Positions 36,079 to 43,132 of a stretch of 64,000 nucleotides of DNA are shown here, piece after piece. Both the position numbers and the translations under genes were made by a program. The stretch spans positions 1-64,000 of the forward strand of contig JAAFIP010000017.1 in the NCBI GenBank assembly GCA_013297865.1. The letters are read 5' to 3'. The DNA is from Polaromonas sp. GTDB taxonomy: Bacteria; Pseudomonadota; Gammaproteobacteria; Burkholderiales; Burkholderiaceae_C. A model generated the notes under the pieces. It was not told where the DNA came from. It was given only the letters and a program-made list of their open reading frames with translations, and made no database searches. Each line of letters opens with the position of its first letter. The stretch's first letter is position 1.

Positions 36079-37269
36079 TCATGGCATCTCCACAGGTATC
36101 TGCGTTGCGGGTGGCGTGTTGCGGCTGCGCCCGCAGCGCACAATGCCGTCGATCATCACCATGCCCACGCCGGGGATGTCGCCGCGCTGTACGCTGTCCA
36201 GCAGGTTGGCTCCAGCGCTGTGCTGCGCCTTGTCCATGAAGACAAAGTCTGCGGCCCGGCCCACTTCGATCAATCCGCAATTGAGTTTGCGGATGCGAGC
36301 GGTATTGCCGGTGGCAAAACAAAATACCAGCTCGGCCGGGATGTTGCCCAGGCTGGAGAGCAAGGCAATCAGGCGCAGCATGCCCAGGGGCTGAACGCCC
36401 GAGCCTGCTGGGCCGTCGGTGCCCAAAATCACCCGGTGCGGACACTTGAGCTGCAAGGCCGCCTGCGCCGCCGCAATAGCCACCTTCTCGTTGCCGTTGT
36501 GCACGATTTCAATTGCGCGCGAGGATTTTTCGCACAGTTCGCACACATGCTGCTCAGATAGCGCGGTGTGGCCCCCGTTGATGTGGCCAATCACGTCGGC
36601 GTCGGCCTCCAGCACCACATCTTTGTCAATCAAACCCGAGCCGGGAATGGATGGGCCGCCCGTGTGGATGGTGCTCTGAATACCGTATTTGCGCGCCCAG
36701 GCCACCATCTCCTTGGCCTCGTAGCCCGCCTTCACCGAGCCCAAGCCCACCTCGCCCAAAAGCGTCACGCCCGCGTCGGCCAGGTCTTTAAAATCTTGCT
36801 CCAGCATGCCTTTTTCAATAATCGGCGCACCGGCCAGCACTTTGACACCGCCGGGTCTGAAGTTGTCAAACGAGCGCTGCGCCGTAATGGCCAGGGCCTT
36901 CAGGCCCACAATATCTTTCGGCCGTCCGGGCAGGTGCACCTCGCCCGCAGAGACCATGGTGGTCACGCCGCCGTGCATGGTGGAGTCGATCCAGCCAATC
37001 TGGTTTTGCCGGGGCGTCCAATCGCCAAACACGGGGTGCACATGGCTATCGATCAGCCCCGGGCAGACGCAGGTCTGCTGTGCGTCGATGCTGTGTTTAG
37101 CCTGCGCAGTGTCACAGTCTTTGGCCTTACTCACCGCCGTGATAATGCCGTCGTGGATAACGATGGTGTCAGCGTCCAGAATGGGCTGGTCGATATCGCC
37201 GGACAGCAGCAGGCCGATGTTTTGGATGACCACTTTGCCCGATTTGCCACTGCTTGCTGCGTCTGCCAT
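36079..37269 (-). CDS. ena: Enamidase (amidohydrolase of nicotinate degradation)
   Basis: This 396-residue metal-dependent amidohydrolase matches enamidase, which hydrolyses 6-oxo-1,4,5,6-tetrahydronicotinate to 2-formylglutarate and ammonia. Metal ligands of the family are visible: H76 and H78 in DSHVHP, E173 in GEVGLGS, H202 in IHTGG, H229 in GHINGG and D285 in GTDGPAGSG. It is divergent from hnr across a 670-bp repeat-rich gap. With hnr and nicAB it makes the first three chemical steps of reductive nicotinate catabolism. Hydantoinase-like enzymes are the nearest alternative, but the neighbours strongly favour enamidase. Confidence 0.88.
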   Translation of the reverse strand: MADAASSGKSGKVVIQNIGLLLSGDIDQPILDADTIVIHDGIITAVSKAKDCDTAQAKHSIDAQQTCVCPGLIDSHVHPVFGDWTPRQNQIGWIDSTMHGGVTTMVSAGEVHLPGRPKDIVGLKALAITAQRSFDNFRPGGVKVLAGAPIIEKGMLEQDFKDLADAGVTLLGEVGLGSVKAGYEAKEMVAWARKYGIQSTIHTGGPSIPGSGLIDKDVVLEADADVIGHINGGHTALSEQHVCELCEKSSRAIEIVHNGNEKVAIAAAQAALQLKCPHRVILGTDGPAGSGVQPLGMLRLIALLSSLGNIPAELVFCFATGNTARIRKLNCGLIEVGRAADFVFMDKAQHSAGANLLDSVQRGDIPGVGMVMIDGIVRCGRSRNTPPATQIPVEMP

Positions 37270-37363
37270 GGGTGTTGCCTTTCAATTGGGTCTGAATATG
37301 CCATGCCCGGGTAGCGCACGCAAGAGGTGCTTGTGGCTTGAGCGCTCACGTGATTGCCTGTAC

Positions 37364-37468
37364 GCCCTGGTGCTTGGCTTGGACGGCTCCGCGGCTGTCC
37401 CCCGTTGCGGCCTAGGGCCGCTGCCTCCTCCTTGATGCCGCTGCGCCGTCCAAGCCAAGCACCAGGGC
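37364..37468. repeat. Structured element C, copy C1 (23-bp arms)
   Basis: The outer arm CCCTGGTGCTTGGCTTGGAC (37365 on) pairs perfectly with its complement ending 37467. Inside are GCGGC/GCCGC (37391, 37437) and a central hairpin GCGGCC-TAG-GGCCGC (37407-37421). The interior, about 57 bp, is the inverted counterpart of that in C2, but the outer arms are unrelated. Confidence 0.88.
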
Positions 37469-37568
37469 AGCCAGCGTGGCGGGCATGCGCAGGTGCAAGA
37501 CCCGCGCGGCTCGGGAAATCGTGTCGGCACCGGCGGTTGGAACGCCCGCTAAATGGCCACGATCACGC

Positions 37569-37663
37569 TTGCAAGAGCAGGTCTGTAGCGGCACAACACC
37601 AGCCACACCGGCAAAAGCGGGTCTGCACCCGCAGAGTACCCGCCACACGTGCAAGATCAGGTC
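37569..37663. repeat. 40-bp direct repeats, about 2.4 units
   Basis: Units start at 37569, 37610 and 37650 with TGCAAGAGCAGGTCTG-like sequence and end CCGCCACAC-like. They are degenerate and lie between C1 and C2. Confidence 0.65.
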
Positions 37664-37751
37664 GGTGGTGCGCTTAGCGCAGCGGCATCAAGGAGGAGTC
37701 GTCGGCCCTAGGCCGACACGGGGGACAGCCGCGGAGCTAAGCGCACCGCCG
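37663..37751. repeat. Structured element C, copy C2 (12-16-bp arms)
   Basis: GGTGCGCTTAGC (37667) pairs with GCTAAGCGCACC (37736), extendable by four more pairs with one wobble. The interior has GCGGC/GCCGC (37682, 37728) and TCGGCC-CTA-GGCCGA (37702-37716). Conserved single-strand parts are ATCAAGGAGGAG and CGGGGGACA, seen inverted in C1. Confidence 0.88.
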
Positions 37752-37753
37752 GC

Positions 37754-37840
37754 CTGATCCCGTACAAAAGCACGCGGCTAATCTCACCCCATACAAAACT
37801 ACGCGGTCAATCTGATCCCGTACAAAAGCAACCGAGCTTA
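37754..37840. repeat. Three 29-bp tandem repeats upstream of hnr
   Basis: Units 37754-37782, 37783-37811 and 37812-37840, with exact 29-bp period and no spacers. Shared pattern: CTGATCCCGTACAAAAGCAC then GCGGCTAAT. They end 99 bp before the hnr start, a natural position for an activator or repressor array. Confidence 0.85.
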
Positions 37841-37939
37841 TTTTGCACCCGATCCAATAACTCCTATTGCACCCAAAATTTACATACGCTACATTGTGAT
37901 GTCCACCCATCAACTTTCACACAGCCACACACCCCCCGG

Positions 37940-39589
37940 ATGACTGAGCATACAAAAACCGACGGCTTACCTGGCTTGGAAGATGCCAAACAGATGCGGA
38001 CGCAGGAGATGACCGCAGTGCGTGACGAGCGGATCAGCGCTGACAAGGTGGTGTGCAATGCCTGCCCGGTGTTGTGCCAAATATCCGAGGGCCGCAGCGG
38101 CGCCTGTGACCGGTATGCCAACCAGAGCGGCAGCTTGGTACGGGTGGACCCAGTGGTGCTGTTGCGGCGCAGCTTGGGTGACAAAGAGGTGAAGCTGGTG
38201 CCTTTCGTGGCGCGCTCCACAGCGACAGAAGCAGACGGTGCCCCGGTAGAGCCTGCCAACACGGATGAAAAGTCAACACCTCTGCAACCCAGCTGGAACG
38301 GCGACCTGCTGCTGGCTGATGAAGTGTTTATCACCGGCGTAGGCTCATCCACCACCTACCCCGACTACAAACCCGCACCCTTCATCGTCTCCTCGCAAGC
38401 TGCAGGGGTAGACATGGTGACCGTAGTGACCAAGGGCATCTTCAGTTACTGCAGTTTCAAAGTCAAAATAGACACGGACAGATTTTTAGGCGACGAGCAG
38501 GCCAGTGTGCGCTGCAAAGGCGAGGTGGTGGGCCATGTGACCACGGCAGAATACGGCTCGCAAATGCTCTCGTTGGGTGGTGTGCACCATCTCACGGGCG
38601 GCAGCAAAAAAGAAGGCCGTGTGGCGCTGGAGGTGATGCACTTGCTGGGTAACAAGCAGGCAGTAGAGCTGCAGATTGACGGCGGGGCGCAGATCACCAT
38701 CCAGGCGGGGCGGGCACCTTTTGTCAACGGCGTGGAAGAGCAGCGCATGCGCGTAGGCTGTGGTTCTGCCGCCGTGGGTATTTTTGCCAAACAGTTTTTG
38801 GGCGTGGCCGACGAAGTGGTGGTGGTGGACGACCACATCACCGGGGTGCTGACCCAGCACCAGGCAGGCCGCTGCCTGGACATGCGCGCATCGGGCATCC
38901 AAATGCGTGGGCGCAAGTCCACCCCGGGGCGGTATTTTCAGGTGGCCAACCCAGGCACCGGCTGGGGCGGCACCGACATTGCCGATCCGCTGTCGATCAT
39001 TGAAGGCTGGGATGCTAACGTAGCGTGGCCTGGCCTGCGCTTGCTGATGACCTCGACCACCGGTGAGCACGCCAGCTGGTATGTGCTGGACGATGCGCTG
39101 CGCCCGGTGGAGCAAACCATGCCTGCTGAAGTGCGGCGCGTGGTGCAGCGCATTGGCGAGAATTGCGAGCCGTCGCTTACCACGGTGCTGTTTCTGGCTG
39201 GCGCTGGCGGCAGCCTGCGCGCAGGCGTGACAGACAACCCCGTGCTGCTGACCCGCGCCATCAAAGACGCGCTGGTGAACGTGACTTGCGGCGGCGCGCC
39301 TGCCTACGTGTGGCCGGGCGGCGGCATTACCGTGATGGTGGACGTGATGCGCATGCCCGACAACAGCTTCGGTACCGTGCCCACGCCCGCCATCGTAGCG
39401 CCCATTGAGTTTTGCATGACGCTGGAAGACTACCGCCGCCTCGGAGGGCATATGGACTATGTGCGCAGCTTGAGCGATGCGCTGCGTAGCGGGGCGTGGC
39501 ACCAAGAAGGCTCGCCGCTTGCCCGGCAGTGGCTGCAGCAGCCTGCAGCCCAGACCTGGCCTGTGGGCACGCCTCCGCTGTTAGGTTAA
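37940..39589 (+). CDS. hnr: 6-hydroxynicotinate reductase
   Basis: This 549-residue enzyme reduces 6-hydroxynicotinate to 6-oxo-1,4,5,6-tetrahydronicotinate with low-potential electrons (ferredoxin in E. barkeri). An N-terminal iron-sulfur motif is visible: C39, C42, C46 and C56 in CNACPVLC...GACDRYAN. The remainder follows the Hnr family, including VGCGSAAVGIFAKQF and PGTGWGGTDI. It heads a tightly spaced 10-gene run. An N-terminal ~35-residue tail precedes the conserved part, so the true start may be slightly downstream. Recognition rests on family memory plus agreement with ena and nicAB. Confidence 0.85.
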   Translation: MTEHTKTDGLPGLEDAKQMRTQEMTAVRDERISADKVVCNACPVLCQISEGRSGACDRYANQSGSLVRVDPVVLLRRSLGDKEVKLVPFVARSTATEADGAPVEPANTDEKSTPLQPSWNGDLLLADEVFITGVGSSTTYPDYKPAPFIVSSQAAGVDMVTVVTKGIFSYCSFKVKIDTDRFLGDEQASVRCKGEVVGHVTTAEYGSQMLSLGGVHHLTGGSKKEGRVALEVMHLLGNKQAVELQIDGGAQITIQAGRAPFVNGVEEQRMRVGCGSAAVGIFAKQFLGVADEVVVVDDHITGVLTQHQAGRCLDMRASGIQMRGRKSTPGRYFQVANPGTGWGGTDIADPLSIIEGWDANVAWPGLRLLMTSTTGEHASWYVLDDALRPVEQTMPAEVRRVVQRIGENCEPSLTTVLFLAGAGGSLRAGVTDNPVLLTRAIKDALVNVTCGGAPAYVWPGGGITVMVDVMRMPDNSFGTVPTPAIVAPIEFCMTLEDYRRLGGHMDYVRSLSDALRSGAWHQEGSPLARQWLQQPAAQTWPVGTPPLLG

Positions 39590-39601
39590 AGGCTTATCGT
39601 C

Positions 39602-40540
39602 ATGACAGCACACCGCATGCAACTCTCCGATGGCCGCTGGCACCTGCAGCACGGCCCGATGGACATCGTGCTCGATGCGAGTGGCAGCCCCACAGCGGTG
39701 GCGCTGGCGCATGAACGCGCGTGGAAACGCTTTACTACTATTTTGGACGAGCTGGTGCGCGAGCTGCCCCTGCTGCGCCAGCCAGTGCGCGGCAATGCTT
39801 GCCCATTGCGCGGGCCTGTGGCACGGCGCATGTGGCACGCGTGTATGCCTTACCAAAGCAGCTTCATCACCCCCATGGCCGCCGTGGCGGGTGCAGTGGC
39901 GCAAGAGCTGGCCGCCTGCTATGCCGCCAACGGCGTGCAACGGGCCTGGGTGAACAATGGCGGCGATATTGCCTTGTATCTTGCAGCCTCGCAGTCGGTG
40001 CACATTGGCATCTGCGCTGATGTGGCTGGTTTGCAGGTAGACCACACTACAGGCGAGCTGCTGACGCAGGGCCAGTTTACCGTTGACAGTGCCCAGCCCG
40101 TGCGTGGCGTGGCCACCAGTGGCTGGCGGGGCCGCAGTTTTTCACTCGGCATTGCCGACAGCGTGACGGTGCTGGCCGCTACCGCCGCGCAGGCCGATGC
40201 AGCTGCCACAGTGATAGCCAATGCGGTCGACGTGGCAGACCCCCGCATTGTGCGCAGGCGAGCCAACCAGTTGAAAGACGACAGCGACCTGGGCGAGTTG
40301 GCAGTCACCGTCGATGTGCCGCGCTTGGAACCTGCGCTGCTACAAACTGCGTTGCAGTCCGGCCTAGCGCGCGCCCGGGCGCTGCAAGCCCAGGGGTTGA
40401 TCTGGTCAGCCGCCTTGGTTTGCCAGAATCAAACCGCGTTAGCGCATCCGCTGAAACAGCTGACGCAAGCAGGTCAGCAAAATAATGTGCCAGCTCCTCC
40501 TCAGGCGGGTCAACCGATGGGCGCACTATTTGCTTATTGA
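39602..40540 (+). CDS. UPF0280 family (ApbE-like) protein
   Basis: This 312-residue protein matches UPF0280, whose fold is related to the flavin transferase ApbE. Conserved parts are GPMDIVLDASG, GAVAQELAACYAANGVQRAWVNNGGDIALYL (given in parts: WVNNGGDIALYL) and GVATSGWRGRSFSLGIADSVTVLA. It begins 12 bp after hnr and is regularly next to hnr-type genes. Covalent FMN attachment to Hnr, or another flavoprotein of the pathway, is an attractive but untested role. It could instead be a structural assembly factor. Confidence 0.85.
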   Translation: MTAHRMQLSDGRWHLQHGPMDIVLDASGSPTAVALAHERAWKRFTTILDELVRELPLLRQPVRGNACPLRGPVARRMWHACMPYQSSFITPMAAVAGAVAQELAACYAANGVQRAWVNNGGDIALYLAASQSVHIGICADVAGLQVDHTTGELLTQGQFTVDSAQPVRGVATSGWRGRSFSLGIADSVTVLAATAAQADAAATVIANAVDVADPRIVRRRANQLKDDSDLGELAVTVDVPRLEPALLQTALQSGLARARALQAQGLIWSAALVCQNQTALAHPLKQLTQAGQQNNVPAPPQAGQPMGALFAY

Positions 40541-40558
40541 AACCATGGATTACCGACA

Positions 40559-41212
40559 ATGATCGCACCAATGATCGATATTCGCCGCATCTTCACCCAG
40601 GTGGAGCAGATCCACCACGAGTTCGGGCCGCCAGCAGCCACGCCATTGCTGCGCGGCGCCATTGGTGCTGTGTTGACCAACCCCTTTGCGGGCCGCTACG
40701 AAGCCAACATTGTGCCGATGATGGATGCGCTAGGGCCAGTTGGCGTTCAAATGGCTGAACGCTTGCGCGCCGCGATGGACGTGCCCGCCGAGCGCATAGA
40801 GAGCTACGGCAAAGGCGCCATCATTGGTGCCGCAGGCGAGCTGGAACATGGCGCGCTGTGGCATGTACCCGGCGGCTATGCCATGCGCGAGCTGCTGGGC
40901 TGGAAGGGTGACCGCAACGCCTACGTCAAAGGACAAGCCGGCGATAAAGCGGCGCAACCGGGCAATGCGCTGGCCATCGTCGCATCCACCAAAAAAGTCG
41001 GCGCTCCGGGCACCACTTTGGACGTGCCGCTGACGCATATCAACGCCAGCTATGTGCGCAGCCACTTTGACGCTATTGAGGTACGGGTGCCCGGCGCTCC
41101 GCTGCCAGACGAGATAGTGTTTATCCTGGTGATGAGCACGGGCGCGCGGGTGCACGCACGGGTGGGCGGCCTGGCCGCCAGCGCTATCAGCCAATGGGAT
41201 GGCCTGCGCTAG
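40559..41212 (+). CDS. PF06684 (DUF1185, 'amino acid synthesis') protein 1
   Basis: This 217-residue protein belongs to PF06684, a family with a chorismate-mutase-like fold known only from structural genomics. Conserved pieces are LTNPFAGRYEANIVPMMD, YGKGAIIGAAGELEHGALWH and the C-terminal ARVGGLAASAISQWDGLR. It lies 18 bp after the UPF0280 gene. A near-identical partner follows 38 bp on. No reaction is established; the genomic position argues for a role in nicotinate-ring metabolism. A start at 40571 is equally possible. Confidence 0.85.
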   Translation: MIAPMIDIRRIFTQVEQIHHEFGPPAATPLLRGAIGAVLTNPFAGRYEANIVPMMDALGPVGVQMAERLRAAMDVPAERIESYGKGAIIGAAGELEHGALWHVPGGYAMRELLGWKGDRNAYVKGQAGDKAAQPGNALAIVASTKKVGAPGTTLDVPLTHINASYVRSHFDAIEVRVPGAPLPDEIVFILVMSTGARVHARVGGLAASAISQWDGLR

Positions 41213-41250
41213 TGCCAATCAGAAATTACGAGCATATTGAAAGACACGCC

Positions 41251-41835
41251 ATGCCAGCCAACATTCGAAAAATCATCGTGCAAGTGGACGAGACCCGCCA
41301 GGAGATGGGTAAAACAATTGACCCACCAACCCGCCGGGCACTTGCCATGGCAGTGATTAACAACCCCTATGCGGGCAGCTACAGCGACAACCTGGACGAG
41401 CTGATTGCCATCGGCGAAGAGCTGGGTGCGCTGCTGGGGCAAAAATGTGTGCAGGCGCTGGGCATTTCGCCAGGCCAGGCGCACAGCTATGGCAAGGCCG
41501 CCATCGTGGGCGAAGCAGGCGAGTTGGAGCACGCGGCAGCCATATTGCACCCCAAGCTGGGCGCGCCGCTGCGCCTGGCGGTGGAGAAGGGCGCGGCCCT
41601 GGTGCCGTCCAGCAAAAAGCGCGGCGGCTTGGGCACGGCCATTGATGTGCCCTTGGGCCACAAAGACGCGGCCTTTGTGCGCAGCCACTTCGATGCCATG
41701 GAAGCGCGGGTATCGGACGCGCCGCGTGCCAATGAAATCGTGGTCGCCGTGGTGGTCACCGACAGTGGCAGGCCGCTGGCGCGTATCGGCGGCTTGCAAG
41801 CCCACGAAATACAAGGACAAGATGGACTTCGCTGA
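41251..41835 (+). CDS. PF06684 (DUF1185) protein 2
   Basis: This ~194-residue paralogue of the preceding gene carries INNPYAGSYSDNLDELI, YGKAAIVGEAGELEHAAA and a C-terminal RIGGLQAHEIQGQDGLR. The two are alike in length and motif order but clearly diverged, which fits a heteromeric complex or two successive steps. The start at 41251 is chosen because the upstream in-frame ATG at 41194 lies inside the previous gene. A strong AAGGAGG site starts the next gene 47 bp on. Confidence 0.85.
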   Translation: MPANIRKIIVQVDETRQEMGKTIDPPTRRALAMAVINNPYAGSYSDNLDELIAIGEELGALLGQKCVQALGISPGQAHSYGKAAIVGEAGELEHAAAILHPKLGAPLRLAVEKGAALVPSSKKRGGLGTAIDVPLGHKDAAFVRSHFDAMEARVSDAPRANEIVVAVVVTDSGRPLARIGGLQAHEIQGQDGLR

Positions 41836-41882
41836 GCGCAATCCATCACAATAGAGTTTGATCAACCCTAAGGAGGAAACTT

Positions 41883-43103
41883 ATGAAACTACCGACTGCA
41901 CTGCTTCATAATCTCGCTGGCAGCGCCATGGCTTTGGCGGGTTTGCTGAGCTTAGTGACTACCGCCCAGGCGCAGGATGTCATCAAAATTGGCGAGGTCA
42001 ACAGCTACAAAGCCCAACCGGCTTTTCTGGAGCCCTACAAAAAAGGCATGGAGCTGGCGGTGGAAGAGATCAACGCCTCGGGTGGCGTGAACGGCAAAAA
42101 AATCCAACTCATAGTGCGTGACGACAATGCCAACCCGGGTGATGCAGTGCGCGCGGCTGAAGAGTTGGTATCACGCGAAAAGGTCGATGTCTTGACAGGC
42201 TCCTTCCTGTCCAATATCGGTCTGGCTTTGACCGATTTTGCCAAACAGAAGAAATTTTTCTTTTTGGCAGCAGAGCCTTTGACCGACAAAATCGTCTGGC
42301 AAAACGGCAACCGCTACACCTTCCGACTGCGCGCCTCCACCTACATGCAGGTAGCCATGCTGGTGCCTGAAGCGGCTGCCATGAAGAAAAAGCGCTGGGC
42401 GATTGTCTACCCCAATTACGAGTACGGCCAGTCTGCGGCAGCCAGTTTTAAAACCCTGCTCAAGGCAGCACAGCCCGACGTTGAGTTTGTCGCCGAGCAG
42501 GCCACGCCGCTGGGCAGAGTCGATGCGGGCAGCGTGGTACAGGCACTGGCCGATGCCAAGCCCGATGCCGTGTTCAACGTGCTGTTTGGCGCAGACCTGT
42601 CCAAGTTTGTACGCGAAGGCAACACCCGTGGCCTGTTCCAGGGGCGTGATGTGGTGAGCCTGTTGACCGGCGAGCCTGAGTATCTGGATCCGCTTAAAGA
42701 CGAGACCCCCAACGGCTGGCTGGTAACCGGCTACCCCTGGTACGGTATTCAAACGCCTGAGCACAAAGCTTTCTTCCTGGCCTACCATGCCAAATACAAA
42801 GACTATCCGCGCCTGGGTTCAGTGGTTGGCTACACGGCTATCAAGTCATTGGCCGAAGGCATGAAAAAAGCCAAATCCACCGATACGGAGAAGCTGATTG
42901 CCGCCTTCAGGGGTCTGCGCTTGTCTACACCCTTTGGCCCCGTGGTCTATCGCACGCAAGATCACCAATCCACCATGGGCGCCTATGTGGGTCGCACCAA
43001 AAACGAGGGTGGCAAAGGCACGATGGTGGATTACCGCTATGTGGATGGCAGCAAAGTACAACCCTCGGACGCCGAGGTCAAGAAACTGCGCCCGGCTGAC
43101 TAA
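41883..43103 (+). CDS. ABC transporter substrate-binding protein (LivJ/HAAT type)
   Basis: This 406-residue periplasmic receptor has a signal peptide (SAMALAGLLSLVTTAQA) followed by the type I fold typical of hydrophobic-amino-acid transporters: IKIGEVNSYKAQ, VNGKKIQLIVRDDNANPGDAV and YEYGQSAAASFKTLL. A strong Shine-Dalgarno (AAGGAGGAA) precedes it. Its place between ring-reduction genes and nicAB suggests it binds nicotinate, 6-hydroxynicotinate or a related heterocyclic acid. That substrate is inference. Confidence 0.9.
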   Translation: MKLPTALLHNLAGSAMALAGLLSLVTTAQAQDVIKIGEVNSYKAQPAFLEPYKKGMELAVEEINASGGVNGKKIQLIVRDDNANPGDAVRAAEELVSREKVDVLTGSFLSNIGLALTDFAKQKKFFFLAAEPLTDKIVWQNGNRYTFRLRASTYMQVAMLVPEAAAMKKKRWAIVYPNYEYGQSAAASFKTLLKAAQPDVEFVAEQATPLGRVDAGSVVQALADAKPDAVFNVLFGADLSKFVREGNTRGLFQGRDVVSLLTGEPEYLDPLKDETPNGWLVTGYPWYGIQTPEHKAFFLAYHAKYKDYPRLGSVVGYTAIKSLAEGMKKAKSTDTEKLIAAFRGLRLSTPFGPVVYRTQDHQSTMGAYVGRTKNEGGKGTMVDYRYVDGSKVQPSDAEVKKLRPAD

Positions 43104-43132
43104 GAGAGCTCCTGCTCCATGAAAGGGGATGC

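Larger units (their letters stand above)
37270..37939. other. Divergent control region of the nicotinate locus
   Basis: This 670-bp gap between ena and hnr contains no supportable gene. It holds two structured inverted elements, a 40-bp direct repeat and three exact-period 29-bp repeats, listed separately. Both promoters of the locus must lie here. I see no convincing Shine-Dalgarno before hnr. Confidence 0.8.

Noticed and set aside
37364-37468. Integron attC site
   Set aside because: The arms lack the GTTRRRY/RYYYAAC core sites, and no integrase or cassette array is present.
37476-37757. 93-codon frame in the ena-hnr gap
   Set aside because: It follows the repeats and C2 palindrome, has no Shine-Dalgarno and no similarity that I recognise. 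The opposite strand has an equally long frame.
37754-37840. CRISPR-like array of 29-bp repeats
   Set aside because: The units are contiguous, with no spacers, only three, and no cas genes are present. They are better described as a tandem repeat.
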